A stretch of DNA of 64,000 nt from Paraburkholderia fynbosensis (GTDB taxonomy: Bacteria > Pseudomonadota > Gammaproteobacteria > Burkholderiales > Burkholderiaceae). The stretch spans positions 558,001-622,000 of the forward strand of contig NZ_CADIKI010000001.1 of NCBI RefSeq assembly GCF_902859935.1, given 5' to 3'. Both the position numbers and the translations under genes were made by a program. Positions 18,829 to 28,264 of this stretch are shown piece after piece; position 1 is the first letter of the stretch, and each line of letters begins with the position of its first letter. The notes under the pieces are model-generated. The model was not told the DNA's origin and did no database searches. It saw only the letters and a list, made by a program, of their open reading frames with translations.

Positions 18829-19743
18829 TTGAAAATTTTCATCACGGGCGCAAGCGGGTTTATCGGCGGTTCGATTGCGGCGCATCTCGTACGAGCCGGC
18901 CATCAGGTACGCGGTCTGATCCGCCAACCCGAACACAGTGCCGAATTGCAACGTCTCGGCATCGAACCGGTCATCGGCACGCTCGACGACCGCGCGCTGC
19001 TGATCGCCGAAGCGCAAGCCGCCGACGCCGTCATCAACGCCGCGAGCAGCGACCATGAAGGCGCCGTGAAGGCGCTGATCGAAGGGCTCGCCGGTTCCGG
19101 CAAGGCGCTTCTGCATACGAGCGGTTCGAGCATCGTCGGCGATGCGTCGGGCGGCGAAGCCGGCGAGGCGCTCATCTATCACGAAGACGCGCTGCCCACA
19201 CCGACCGCCGATAAAGCGGCGCGCGTCGCAATCGATCAACGGGTGCTCGCCGCCGCGCAGCAGAACATCCGCTCGGCCGTGCTGTGCAACACGCTGATCT
19301 ACGGTCACGGGGCAGTGGCCGGCAGCGCGAGCGTGCAGTTGCCGCGCCTCCAGCGCCAGGCGCAAAAGAGCGGCGTGGTGCGTCACGTCGGCAGCGGCGG
19401 CAACGTCTGGTCGAACGTGCATATCGACGACGTCGCTGAACTCTATCGCCTCGCGTTGGAGAAGACGCCGGCGGGCACGTTCTATTTCGTCGAAAGCGGC
19501 GAAGCGTCGTTCCGCGACATGAGCGCCGCGATCGCACGCGCGATGAAGCTCGGCGAACCGCAAGACTGGCCGCTCGATGAAGCGCAAAAGGAATGGGGCT
19601 ATGAGATGGCTTCGTACGGCCTCGGCTCGAACAGCCGCGTGCGCGGCGAGCGAGCGCGCACGCTGCTCGGCTGGCAACCGAAGCGCACGTCGGTGATCGA
19701 GTGGATCGAGCACGACATGCTGGCCGCCGACAAGTCATCGTAA
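18829..19743 (+). CDS. NAD-dependent epimerase/dehydratase family protein
   Basis: This 304-residue atypical short-chain dehydrogenase starts KIFITGASGFIGGSIAAHL, a Rossmann GxxGxxG NAD(P) site at residues 7-13. The catalytic Tyr region is unusual: the loop around LIYHEDA/LCNTLIYGHG replaces the canonical YxxxK, so the exact chemistry is uncertain. HIDDVAELYRLAL is typical of the family's substrate region. It begins with TTG at 18829, preceded by AGGGAG; no ATG is better placed. It is transcribed away from the hut operon, and its substrate is not evident. Confidence 0.85.
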   Translation: MKIFITGASGFIGGSIAAHLVRAGHQVRGLIRQPEHSAELQRLGIEPVIGTLDDRALLIAEAQAADAVINAASSDHEGAVKALIEGLAGSGKALLHTSGSSIVGDASGGEAGEALIYHEDALPTPTADKAARVAIDQRVLAAAQQNIRSAVLCNTLIYGHGAVAGSASVQLPRLQRQAQKSGVVRHVGSGGNVWSNVHIDDVAELYRLALEKTPAGTFYFVESGEASFRDMSAAIARAMKLGEPQDWPLDEAQKEWGYEMASYGLGSNSRVRGERARTLLGWQPKRTSVIEWIEHDMLAADKSS

Positions 19744-19852
19744 GCAGTGTAAGCACGGCCGTTGCGAATCCGTAAGCTCGTCCCGATAAAATCGCGCTCA
19801 CCTGACCGTGCGATTCGACCATCAGGGTCGCACACGAGCCCGGATTTTATCG

Positions 19853-20035
19853 ATGAACCTCGCGTTGAACTTCGACTGGCTGACCAACCTGCTGGCGATT
19901 CTTTTTGTCGTAGCGTGCCTGTACGACGCACGCTACGACGAATACGGCGTCTTGACGCTGAGCGCGGCCGCGATGGGTCTCGTCGTGATGGCGATCGAGT
20001 TTTTCCTCAAGCCCGCCTTCGACATGGCGCTTTGA
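19853..20035 (+). CDS. Small hydrophobic membrane protein (60 aa)
   Basis: ATG 19853 opens 60 residues with two likely membrane helices (LTNLLAILFVVACLYDA and TLSAAAMGLVVMAIEFFL) joined by a short charged turn DARYDEYG. I do not recognise a family. It is preceded by an unpaired 109-base gap after the epimerase and ends 72 bases before the converging DUF899 gene. Confidence 0.65.
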   Translation: MNLALNFDWLTNLLAILFVVACLYDARYDEYGVLTLSAAAMGLVVMAIEFFLKPAFDMAL

Positions 20036-20107
20036 TGGGCGAACAACGCGGCAAGACATGCAAGCCGCTTCGCCTGCGCCCTTCACTCCAAACGGGTATT
20101 GCACCGT

Positions 20108-20845
20108 TCAGCAACCGCACGCGTCGCCACCGCCGCGCGTTTCGTCTTCGTAACGATCGTGATGTTTGACCCAGTCGGTCAGACTGTTGGCTTCGTTGCG
20201 TCCTTTCGGCGTGACGTCCAGATGCGCGTACGTGTTGATGAAGCGTTCGTCGCCGCGTCCGTAGCACGAATACGTGTGATACACGACGCCGTCGCCGTCC
20301 TTGTAGAACACGCTATGGCCGTGCTGCTCGTCGATGCCGACGTCCTGCTCGGTGAAGTTGTAGCAGGCCTTCCTGCTGGCTAGCTGCTCGGGGGTGAACG
20401 ACACGTGATAGTCGAAATTGAAATCGCTGCCGCTCGACGACACCCACGGAAACGTCCATCCCATTCGCTTTCTGAACGCCTCGATCTTCGCGAGCGGTGC
20501 GTGCGATACCGTCACGTACGACACGTCGTGATGCTCCAGGTGCGTAACGATTCCCGTCATGTGGTCCGACAGGAACGAGCAGCCGACACAGCCCTCCTCC
20601 CAATCCGGGCCCATCATGAAGTGATAGACGATCAACTGACTGCGGCCGCCGAACAGTTCGGCCAGCGTCTTGCGGCCCTGCGGCGTATCGAACCAGTAGG
20701 TCTTGTCGACTTCGACCCATGGCAACGCGCGACGCTTGCGGGCGAGTTCGTCGCCGGCGCGCATATGCGCTTTTTCTTCTGCCAGTAGCGCGCGGCTCGC
20801 GGCGAACCACTCCTCTCTCGTGCCAATGTGGTGTTGCGGTTCCAT
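20108..20845 (-). CDS. DUF899 family thioredoxin-like protein
   Basis: The 245-residue protein has the DUF899 hallmarks. They are the VEVDKTYWFD start of the core, SQLIVYHFMMGPDWEEGC followed by VGCSFLSDH (a CxxC-like pair), HHDVSYVTVSHAPLAKIEAF, and an F-P-W-V-S-S motif FPWVSSSGSDFNFDY. The family has a thioredoxin-like fold and is usually annotated "predicted dithiol-disulfide oxidoreductase". The C-terminus ends in a Gly/Cys tail (GGGDACGC). No signal peptide is seen. Its substrate and redox partner are not known. The gene stands alone. Confidence 0.88.
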   Translation of the reverse strand: MEPQHHIGTREEWFAASRALLAEEKAHMRAGDELARKRRALPWVEVDKTYWFDTPQGRKTLAELFGGRSQLIVYHFMMGPDWEEGCVGCSFLSDHMTGIVTHLEHHDVSYVTVSHAPLAKIEAFRKRMGWTFPWVSSSGSDFNFDYHVSFTPEQLASRKACYNFTEQDVGIDEQHGHSVFYKDGDGVVYHTYSCYGRGDERFINTYAHLDVTPKGRNEANSLTDWVKHHDRYEDETRGGGDACGC

Positions 20846-21207
20846 TTGCGTCTCCTTCCCTGCTGCATGCAGGTGGGTCAGTTACGCTCGAACGATTCCA
20901 TAACGCGTCCCTGGCAGTTCGGATTATCCTGCGCGCCGCATCGAAAACGGACACCAGGATATCAATGACAGAGTACGCGCATTCGCCATGCGCGCAAGCG
21001 GCGACGCAGCCGCACCGCTCAGGCATGCGGCCAAAAAAATGCGCGGTGCGCCGCAGATCGGTCACTGCGACGCACCGCGTCAAGGTGGAGAACAACCGAC
21101 TACCTGTTCAGTGTGAAGCGGCCCCGCCTCGCGCCCGTCTTTCTCCTGCGTTCCCTGCCACGAAAAGATCTGGCGAACGTCGTGCACGACCCTGCCTGTC
21201 TTTGCGC
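20846..21207. other. Intergenic region upstream of the DUF899 gene
   Basis: These 362 bases lie between the starts and stops of two leftward genes. No gene is convincing. It should contain the promoter of the DUF899 gene; I see no strong hexamers or hairpin. Confidence 0.35.
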
Positions 21208-22590
21208 TCAGATCGCCCAGCCGCCAAGATAAAATCCGACCAGCACGAGCGCGATCACCACCGTCCCCACGTTCAGCTTGCGATACTCGCCGCTCACCAC
21301 GCGGCCGATCACGAGTGTCGCGAAGCCGAGCATGATGCCGGTCACGATGTTCGCAGTCAGCACGATGAACACCGCGCACATCAGCCCCGACATCGCGTCG
21401 ACCATGTCGTCCATATGCAGCTTGCTGACGTTCGACAGCATCAGCAGCCCCACGTACATCAGCGCCGGCGCCGTCGCATACGAAGGCACCAGACCGGCGA
21501 GCGGCGAGAAGAACATCACGCCGAGAAACAGCAGGCCGACCACCGCCGCCGCCATCCCGGTCTTCGCGCCGGCCGCGACGCCGACCGTCGATTCGATATA
21601 CGCCGCCGCCGGCGCGCCGCCCAGCAGACCCGAGAAAACCGAGCTCAGCGAATCGGCGGTCAACGCGCGCCCGCCGTTGATGATGCGGCCGTTCGCATCG
21701 AGCTGGCCCGCCTGTCCCGCCACCGCGCGGATCGTGCCGGTCGCATCGAACACGGCGGTCATCACGAGCGCGAGCACGCTCGGCAGCACGGCCATCGACA
21801 GCGCGCCCTTGATGTCCATCGCACCGATCAGCGACGCATGGCCCGGCGCGCTCAACGACGGCACCGCGAATACGCCGTGAAATGCGACGGCCGGATCGAT
21901 CGCGAGCCCGATCGCGGAAATCGCGACGATCACGATCAGGATCGAGCCCGGCACGCGGCGGCGCACGAGCCCGAAAATGGCCGCGAGCCCCGCCACCGAC
22001 ATCAGCGCCGGCAACGCCGTGATCTGTCCGAGCGCGACCGGCAGGCCGGCGCCCGGATTCTTCACGACCAGCCCGACGTCATTGGCGGCGATCAGCAACA
22101 GGAAGAGGCCAATGCCGATGCCCGTGCCGTGCGCGATGCCGGTCGGCAGATTGCGCAGAATCCACGAGCGCACGCCGGTCACCGAGATCGCGGTGAACAC
22201 CACGCCCATCAGGAACACCGCGCCGAGCGCGACGTTCGGCTGCAGCCCCTTGCCGAGCACGAGCCCGAACGCGGTGAACGCAGTCAGCGAAATCGCGCAG
22301 CCGATCGCGATCGGCAGACGCGCCCACACGCCCATCAGCAGCGAGCCGAACGCAGTGGTCAGGCACACGGCGACGAACACCGCGCTGGTATCGAAGCCCG
22401 CCTTGCCGAACATGCCCGGCACGACGAACACGGAATAGACCATCGCGAGAAAGGTCGTGATGCCCGCGACGATCTCCTGACGCTGCGAGCTGCCGCGCGA
22501 CGAGATTTCGAAATAGCGGTCGAGTAAGCCCTTTCCGTCGAACGACTCGGTCGCGACTTCGGAAATCGCCTGGGCGTGGGGTTCCATCAT
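21208..22590 (-). CDS. NCS2/AzgA-type purine permease
   Basis: This 460-residue inner-membrane transporter has about 12 hydrophobic segments. It belongs to the AzgA/GhxP branch of nucleobase:cation symporters (adenine, guanine, hypoxanthine). The N-terminal motif [20 protein letters not shown], the [14 protein letters not shown] turn and the mid-protein [14 protein letters not shown] and [13 protein letters not shown] are typical. The start is ATG 22590, with GGAGG eight bases upstream; a second ATG directly follows. Two copies of palindrome ACGGCCGT sit in the leader, 31-50 bases before the start. The purine specificity is a family inference. Confidence 0.92.
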   Translation of the reverse strand: MMEPHAQAISEVATESFDGKGLLDRYFEISSRGSSQRQEIVAGITTFLAMVYSVFVVPGMFGKAGFDTSAVFVAVCLTTAFGSLLMGVWARLPIAIGCAISLTAFTAFGLVLGKGLQPNVALGAVFLMGVVFTAISVTGVRSWILRNLPTGIAHGTGIGIGLFLLLIAANDVGLVVKNPGAGLPVALGQITALPALMSVAGLAAIFGLVRRRVPGSILIVIVAISAIGLAIDPAVAFHGVFAVPSLSAPGHASLIGAMDIKGALSMAVLPSVLALVMTAVFDATGTIRAVAGQAGQLDANGRIINGGRALTADSLSSVFSGLLGGAPAAAYIESTVGVAAGAKTGMAAAVVGLLFLGVMFFSPLAGLVPSYATAPALMYVGLLMLSNVSKLHMDDMVDAMSGLMCAVFIVLTANIVTGIMLGFATLVIGRVVSGEYRKLNVGTVVIALVLVGFYLGGWAI

Positions 22591-23065
22591 GATGAGTGCC
22601 TCCTTTATCAGCATGCTGAAACGGCCGTCGATACGGCCGTCGTCAGGGTTCGTCTCGTTGAATTGATTATGTGTGGGTGCTTCGCTCTGCCTGCTTCGCT
22701 TCTGCTGCCTTGTTGCATCGAAATGTAGGCCAGCACAAATATGGCTCCAATCGCATGGATGGCATGCCGGACATGTCGCGACGCTTATATTGTTCAGCAG
22801 ACGCCATGGCCGCCGGCGCGCCGCGCGTTTACACCTACGGCTTGTCATGAGGAAGTGAAAGCTTCTGGCGGTTTTGCGGCGCTTTCGCGCCCTGTCAGTC
22901 CTTACCGAACGGACGGCGCACGGCACGAAGCATGCTTGTGACCACGCTCGGCGATGCCTGCAAAATCGGGGCCGCCCGGGCTCGCGGGTTACACTCTGGC
23001 CCGTACCTGTGATAACCGCGGCGGCCTTTCGCGCCCGTCCGCACCGGCCCATGGAGTTTGTCCCG
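22591..23065. other. Divergent intergenic region: purine permease / PRC lipoprotein
   Basis: This is a 475-base divergent region. Two copies of ACGGCCGTCG (22621-22630 and 22633-22642) lie in the leader of the permease. No gene or clear promoter hexamers are visible elsewhere. Confidence 0.45.
22621..22642. repeat. Direct repeat ACGGCCGTCG x2 in the purine permease leader
   Basis: Two copies of ACGGCCGTCG are separated by AT (each contains the palindrome ACGGCCGT). They lie about 31 bases before the permease ATG and could be a repressor or RNA element. Confidence 0.5.
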
Positions 23066-24028
23066 ATGACTGGCGGTTTTTCGCGTCCTGCCTGGCGCGT
23101 GCTGATTCTCGCTGTCGCGCTTTTCGCGCTGTCCGGCTGCAGCCTGTTGTGGGGCCCGCAGCAGGCGCCGATCGTCGATGCGACGATCATGCCCGTCGAA
23201 CCCGCCAGCGCGCCGGTGGCGGCCTCCGCGCCCGAGCCCGTCGAAACCGAGGCGAACGAACCCGAGCAGCCGAAAAAGCCGAAGAAGCCGGTCGTCAAGC
23301 CGCACAAGGTCGAGCCTGCGCCGCCGGTCGCGACGCCCGCGCCGCCGCCGCCTCCTCCCCCGCCGCTGATCGTGCTGCGCACGATCGAGCGCAAGGAAGC
23401 GCACGCGCTGCTCGACAGCGAAGTGCAGAAGCCCGACGGCAAAGTGGTCGGCCGCGCCGTCGACATGACCGCCGATGCGCTCGGCAAACCGCGCGAGATG
23501 GTCGTCAATCTGCAAGGCTTCCTCGGCGTGGGCGACCGCAAGGTGAACTTCCCGTGGGGCGCGTTCCGCTTCACGCCCACCGCCAAGTCCGCGCCGATCA
23601 CGCTCAACGCCGCGGCGGTGCCCACCGGTGCGGCCAAATCCAATGTCGTGCAATTGCCGCTGATCGATGCCACCGTCGAGCGTGCGAACGGCGCCAAGGT
23701 CGGCCGCGTGATCGACGTGCTGATCGACGGCAATGCGCAGCCGCAGGCCGTCGTGCTCGACGTCAACGGCATGGTCAGCACCGAGCGGCGCACGATTGCC
23801 GCGAACTGGTCGGCGCTGCACTTCGTCACGCGCGATAAAGAACTGCGTCCGCTCCTCGATCTGAGCGACGCGCAGATCAACGCGACGCCGCCCTACGCCA
23901 ACGACAAGCCGATTCGGGCGGTGTCTCCGCCGCCGCCCGCGCCCGCACCGACGCCTGCGCCAGCCGCCGCGTCGGCGCCTGCCGCGTCGACGGCCGTCGC
24001 GGTCTCCAACGCACGGGCGGCCCGATGA
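23066..24028 (+). CDS. PRC-barrel domain lipoprotein
   Basis: The signal peptide ends in lipobox LSGC, so the mature protein starts at a lipidated Cys. The next ~90 residues are Pro/Ala/Lys/Glu-rich ([20 protein letters not shown]), a spacer through the periplasm. Two PRC-barrel-like repeats follow (about residues 115-180 and 200-270: [20 protein letters not shown] and [20 protein letters not shown]). The tail is Pro/Ala-rich. The ATG at 23066 has GGAG nine bases upstream; 23051 is an alternative. Its stop overlaps the MFS gene start by four bases (ATGA). The role is unknown; the PRC fold often binds partners or RNA-processing complexes. Confidence 0.8.
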   Translation: MTGGFSRPAWRVLILAVALFALSGCSLLWGPQQAPIVDATIMPVEPASAPVAASAPEPVETEANEPEQPKKPKKPVVKPHKVEPAPPVATPAPPPPPPPPLIVLRTIERKEAHALLDSEVQKPDGKVVGRAVDMTADALGKPREMVVNLQGFLGVGDRKVNFPWGAFRFTPTAKSAPITLNAAAVPTGAAKSNVVQLPLIDATVERANGAKVGRVIDVLIDGNAQPQAVVLDVNGMVSTERRTIAANWSALHFVTRDKELRPLLDLSDAQINATPPYANDKPIRAVSPPPPAPAPTPAPAAASAPAASTAVAVSNARAAR

Positions 24029-25278
24029 TCGGCCGCACGATGGTCACGGCGCGCAGTCTGCGCGCGCTCGATTGGCTTAATTTTTTCGTCGCCAACGTGC
24101 AGACGGGCTTCGGGCCGTTCATCGCGTCGTATCTCGCGTCGCATAAGTGGACCCAGGGCGAGATCGGCATGGCGCTCTCGGTCGGCACCATCAGCGCGAT
24201 GGTGAGCCAGGTGCCGGGCGGCGCCGCGGTCGACGCGCTGCGCAACAAGAAAGGCGCGGCCGCGTGGGCGATCATCGCGATCATCCTGAGCGCGGTGCTG
24301 CTGGCCGCCAGTCCGACGGTGCTGCCGGTCATCGCTGCCGAGGTCTTCCACGGCTTCGCCAGCTGCATGCTCACGCCGGCGCTCGCCGCGATTTCGTTCG
24401 CGCTGGTGGGCCGCGCGAATCTCGGCGACCGGCTCGGGCGCAATGCACGCTGGGCGTCGATCGGCAGTGCGGTGGCGGCCGGCTTGATGGGCGTGTTCGG
24501 CGAATACTATTCGCCGCGCGCGGTGTTCTGGCTGACCGCCGGGCTCGCGGTGCCCGCGCTGATCGCGCTGTCGATGATCCAGCGCACCGATACCATCGAG
24601 CTGCCGAAGGCCGCGCCCACGCCGCAGCAGCTCGAACGGCGCGAGAGCCTGCGCGAGTTGCTGCGCGATAAGCGCATGCTGCTGTTCGCAGCGTGCATCG
24701 TGCTGTTCCATCTGTCGAACGCGGCGATGCTGAATCTGGCCGCGGGCGAAGTGACGGCCGGCATGGGCGACAACGTGCAGCTCGTGATCGCGGCCTGCAT
24801 CATCGTGCCGCAGGCGATCGTGGCGATGATGTCGCCGTGGGTCGGGCGTTCCGCCGAACGCTGGGGGCGCAGGCCGATCCTGCTGCTCGGCTTTTCGGCG
24901 CTGCCGATCCGCGCGTTGCTGTTCGCCGGAATCAGCAGCCCGTATCTACTGGTGCCGGTGCAGATGCTGGACGGTCTGAGCGCCGCGGTGTTCGGCGTGA
25001 TGCTGCCGCTGATTGCCGCCGACGTCGCCGGCGACAAGGGCCGCTACAACCTGTGTATCGGACTCTTCGGGCTGGCGGCGGGGATCGGGGCGACGTTGAG
25101 CACGACGGCTGCGGGCTTCGTCGCGGATCATTTCGGCAATGCGGTCAGCTTCTTCGGTCTCGCCGCGGCGGGTGCGCTTGCCGTACTGCTCGTGTGGGCG
25201 GCCATGCCCGAAACGCGCGATGCGGCGGCGGCCGGTGATGCGCCGCTGGCTGACGGAGAAAAATCAGCGGCGAGGTGA
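24025..25278 (+). CDS. MFS transporter
   Basis: This 417-residue inner-membrane protein has 12 predicted helices and shows the MFS A-like motif between helices 2 and 3 (GAAVDALRNKKGA) and again WVGRSAERWGRRPILL after the central loop. It overlaps the PRC lipoprotein stop by four bases (ATGA), so the two are translated together. Substrate unknown; the DHA1-like arrangement suggests a proton-driven drug or metabolite exporter (inference). A bidirectional terminator at 25403 ends the transcript. Confidence 0.9.
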   Translation: MIGRTMVTARSLRALDWLNFFVANVQTGFGPFIASYLASHKWTQGEIGMALSVGTISAMVSQVPGGAAVDALRNKKGAAAWAIIAIILSAVLLAASPTVLPVIAAEVFHGFASCMLTPALAAISFALVGRANLGDRLGRNARWASIGSAVAAGLMGVFGEYYSPRAVFWLTAGLAVPALIALSMIQRTDTIELPKAAPTPQQLERRESLRELLRDKRMLLFAACIVLFHLSNAAMLNLAAGEVTAGMGDNVQLVIAACIIVPQAIVAMMSPWVGRSAERWGRRPILLLGFSALPIRALLFAGISSPYLLVPVQMLDGLSAAVFGVMLPLIAADVAGDKGRYNLCIGLFGLAAGIGATLSTTAAGFVADHFGNAVSFFGLAAAGALAVLLVWAAMPETRDAAAAGDAPLADGEKSAAR

Positions 25279-25402
25279 TGGCTGGCGGGTGGCCGGCGCA
25301 CGCGAATGCGAGGCCGGGCCGCTTGGGTTACTCGTTGGGTATGGCGCTGAGAAGCGTTGAGGTGTATCGAAGCCCGCAACGACCGCCACTCGCTTTCTAG
25401 GA

Positions 25403-25440
25403 AAAAAGAGGCGCGATGAGTTTTCATCGCGCCTCTTTTT
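25403..25440. terminator. Bidirectional rho-independent terminator
   Basis: AAAAAGAGGCGCGATGA and TCATCGCGCCTCTTTTT form a perfect stem around GTTT, with A-run and T-run flanks. It separates the rightward MFS gene from the leftward MHS transporter. Confidence 0.95.
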
Positions 25441-25515
25441 CAATCCGGCCGCGCCCTCTTCAAGCACCACACGACCCGCACCGCCAGCATTGCGCCGCGC
25501 GTGCCGCCCGACACC

Positions 25516-26889
25516 TCAATCGATCGCCCGCCCAGCCGTCTCACGCATCCACGGCAACGGCAGCAACGACACCAGCCCGCAGCCGATCAGATACCACGCC
25601 GGTGCGAGATGGTTGCCGGAAATCTGGATCAGCCACGTCGCGAAGAATTGCGCGAAGCCGCCGAAGATCGACACCCCAAGGCAATAAACGATCGACATGC
25701 CGGTCGCGCGAATCGCACGCGGGAACATCTCCGGCAGCATCACGATATTGGGCACCGCCGTGAACGCGACCAGCACCGCGAGCCCCGCCACCACCGACAG
25801 CAACACCGGCACCGTCGGCGCGGCATTGATGATCATGAAAGCCGGATACACGGCGGCGATCAGCAATACCCGCGACACGCACAGCACGCGCTTGCGTCCG
25901 ACGCGATCGGACAGCGCACCGGCGAACGGCGAACAGATTACCGTCACCACCGCCGCGGCCCACGCCGCCCATAGCGCCGACGACATCGGCAGATGCAGGA
26001 TCCGGATCGCGTAAGTGGACAGATAGAACAGCACAATGTAATTCGCCGCGGTGCCGCCGATCGTCGTCAGCACACCCATCGTGATGACGCGCGAATAGTC
26101 GCGAAACAGCTTGCGCACCGGCTGCGGAGCTGGCACCTCGGCTGTGGGCGTTTCAAGTGTGCCGTCCTCGATGCCGGGCAGCGTTTCGTCCAGATGACGC
26201 CGGATATAAATGCCGATCGGCCCCATCGCCATACCGATCACGAACGGCACGCGCCAGCCCCAGCTTTCGAGCGCGTCGGTGGACAGCCACGCCGCCAGCG
26301 CGACGCCGAGCAGCGAGCCGCACACCGTGTTCAAGCCCTGGCTCACGAACTGCCAGCTGCCGTAGAACCCGCGCGTTTTGTCGCTGCCGTATTCGAGCAG
26401 CAGCGAGGTCGACGCGCCGATCTCGCCGCCCAGCGCAAAACCCTGAACCAGCCGCGCGAGGATCACCAGCAGCGGCGCGGCCAGGCCGATCGCCGCATAG
26501 GTCGGCGCGAACGCGATCAGCGCGGAGCCGAGCGTCATGAGCCACAGCGTCAGACTCATTGCCGCCTTGCGGCCCGCGCGATCGGCGTAGGCACCGAGCA
26601 CGACGCCGCCTACCGGCCGCATGATGAAACCGACGCCGAACGTGCCGACCGCCAGCATCAATTGCGCGAGCTGCCCTTCCACCGGGAAATACAGCTTGCC
26701 GATGACCGTCGCGAAGAAGCTGTAGATCGTGAAGTCGAAAAACTCGAGCCCGTTGCCGAGCGTGATCGCGGCAATCGCTTTCGCGTGATGCATGCGCTCG
26801 GCCGGCGCTGCGCCCTGTGCTGCGGCCGACGCGTTCTGTCTGCCGAGCGCGTCGGGGCGCGCGGGTTGCGGTGTGGCGGAATAGTCCAT
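25516..26889 (-). CDS. MHS-family MFS transporter (ProP/KgtP type)
   Basis: The 457-residue protein belongs to the metabolite:H+ symporter group. ITLGNGLEFFDFTIYSFFATVIG, here in pieces ITLGNGLEFFDF and TIYSFFATV, is the signature first helix. GFIMRPVGGVVLGAYADRAGRK and GFALGGEIGASTSLLLE, also MHS hallmarks, follow. Twelve helices are expected. The N-terminus is extended (residues 1-32, Ala/Pro-rich). ATG 26889 has GGAGAG upstream. It follows the M20 amidohydrolase in the same direction by 84 bases. It probably imports that enzyme's substrate or a related acid; the substrate itself is unknown. Confidence 0.93.
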   Translation of the reverse strand: MDYSATPQPARPDALGRQNASAAAQGAAPAERMHHAKAIAAITLGNGLEFFDFTIYSFFATVIGKLYFPVEGQLAQLMLAVGTFGVGFIMRPVGGVVLGAYADRAGRKAAMSLTLWLMTLGSALIAFAPTYAAIGLAAPLLVILARLVQGFALGGEIGASTSLLLEYGSDKTRGFYGSWQFVSQGLNTVCGSLLGVALAAWLSTDALESWGWRVPFVIGMAMGPIGIYIRRHLDETLPGIEDGTLETPTAEVPAPQPVRKLFRDYSRVITMGVLTTIGGTAANYIVLFYLSTYAIRILHLPMSSALWAAWAAAVVTVICSPFAGALSDRVGRKRVLCVSRVLLIAAVYPAFMIINAAPTVPVLLSVVAGLAVLVAFTAVPNIVMLPEMFPRAIRATGMSIVYCLGVSIFGGFAQFFATWLIQISGNHLAPAWYLIGCGLVSLLPLPWMRETAGRAID

Positions 26890-26973
26890 CTGTCTCTCCG
26901 TGATGTGCTTCCTGCTGACGCCGCGCATCGCGCCAGCGCCCGCATGGCCTGCTATGACATGCCGTGGCCCGCG

Positions 26974-28146
26974 TCAAACCAAGAACGTCTGCGCGAGTCG
27001 CACCCAGTAGGCTGCGCCGGTGGCGAGGCAATCGTCGTTGAAGTCATAGCCCGGGTTGTGGACCATGCAGCCGCCTTCACCATCGCCATTGCCGATGATC
27101 AGGTAGCTGCCCGCACAACGCTCGAGCAGGAATGCGAAATCTTCGCTGCCGGTGAGCGGCTGCATCTCAGTGATCAATCCATCTTCGCCGAGCCAGTCGA
27201 GCGCGACCTGGCGCGCGAGGCCAGTCATCTGCACGTCGTTGACGAGCACCGGATAGCGGCGCTGATAGTCCACCGCGGCACGCGCGCCGAACACGACGGC
27301 CTGCGCGGTGGCCACCGCCGTGATGCGCTCCTGCAGGTAGTCGCGCACCTCGGGTTTGAGCGCGCGCACCGACAGGCGCATCTCGGCGGTCTCCGGAATC
27401 ACGTTGGGCGCTTCGCCCGCGTGAATCGCGCCGACGGTGATGATCGCCATGTCGAGCGGCGCGATGTTGCGCGAGACGATCGACTGCAGGGCCAGTACGA
27501 TTTGCGCGCACACCACGACCGGATCGACGGCTTTGTGCGGCACCGCGCCGTGGCCGCCGCGCCCCGTCACCGTGATGATCACCGTGTCCGACGAGGCCAT
27601 GAACGAGCCCGCCAGGAAGCCGAATTTGCCGGTGGGAAAGCCCGGCATGTTGTGCATCGCGAACACCGCGTCGCAGGGAAACTGCTCGAACAGGCCGTCT
27701 TCGAGCATCTTTTTGGCGCCGGCGAGGCCTTCTTCGGCCGGCTGGAAAATCAGGTTCAAGGTGCCGTCGAAGCCCTTTTCCTGCGCGAGATGTTTGGCGG
27801 CGGCCAGCAGCATCGCGGTGTGTCCGTCGTGGCCGCATGCGTGCATCTTGCCGGGCACCGTGCTCGCGTACGGCAAGCCGGTGGTCTCGTGAATCGGCAG
27901 CGCGTCCATGTCGGCGCGCAGACCCAGCCTGCGCGTGCCGTTGCCGACCTTCAGCTGCCCGACCACGCCCGTCTGACCCAACCCGCGATGCACCGTGTAG
28001 CCCCACTCCCGCAGGCGTTCGGCCACGAGGTCGCCGGTGGCGAATTCCTCGTAGGCCAGCTCCGGCTGCGCGTGAATCCGGCGGCGCAGCGCGATCATTT
28101 CGTCTTCGAGTTCGGCGATGCCCGCCGGGATGGCCATGGTGTTCAC
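26974..28146 (-). CDS. M20 amidohydrolase (hippurate hydrolase type)
   Basis: This M20D metallo-amidohydrolase removes acyl groups from N-acyl amino acids such as hippurate. The metal and catalytic motifs are HAQPELAYEE (residue ~30), ACGHDGHTAMLL (~105), QPAEEGLAGAKKM (~140) and the late GSEDFAFLLE. The start is placed at GTG 28146, which has GGAG seven bases upstream; ATG 28137 lies too far from it. Length is 390 residues. It is divergent from a LysR gene (118 bases between) and leads into an MHS transporter. The set forms an import-and-hydrolyse unit (inference). Confidence 0.9.
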   Translation of the reverse strand: MNTMAIPAGIAELEDEMIALRRRIHAQPELAYEEFATGDLVAERLREWGYTVHRGLGQTGVVGQLKVGNGTRRLGLRADMDALPIHETTGLPYASTVPGKMHACGHDGHTAMLLAAAKHLAQEKGFDGTLNLIFQPAEEGLAGAKKMLEDGLFEQFPCDAVFAMHNMPGFPTGKFGFLAGSFMASSDTVIITVTGRGGHGAVPHKAVDPVVVCAQIVLALQSIVSRNIAPLDMAIITVGAIHAGEAPNVIPETAEMRLSVRALKPEVRDYLQERITAVATAQAVVFGARAAVDYQRRYPVLVNDVQMTGLARQVALDWLGEDGLITEMQPLTGSEDFAFLLERCAGSYLIIGNGDGEGGCMVHNPGYDFNDDCLATGAAYWVRLAQTFLV

Positions 28147-28264
28147 GTGTCGTCTCCGTTGATGAAAGCGTGAACCCAGCATAGCGACGCCGATTTTCCG
28201 GCGGCAGGCGTAGAATCGTTGCGCCAGCAACTCCTGGTTGCCACCCTCAGCGCACCTTCTCCAG

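Noticed and set aside
20719..22527. 602-residue rightward frame covering DUF899 upstream and the purine permease
   Set aside because: His/Arg/Asp-rich repetitive composition is an antisense artefact.
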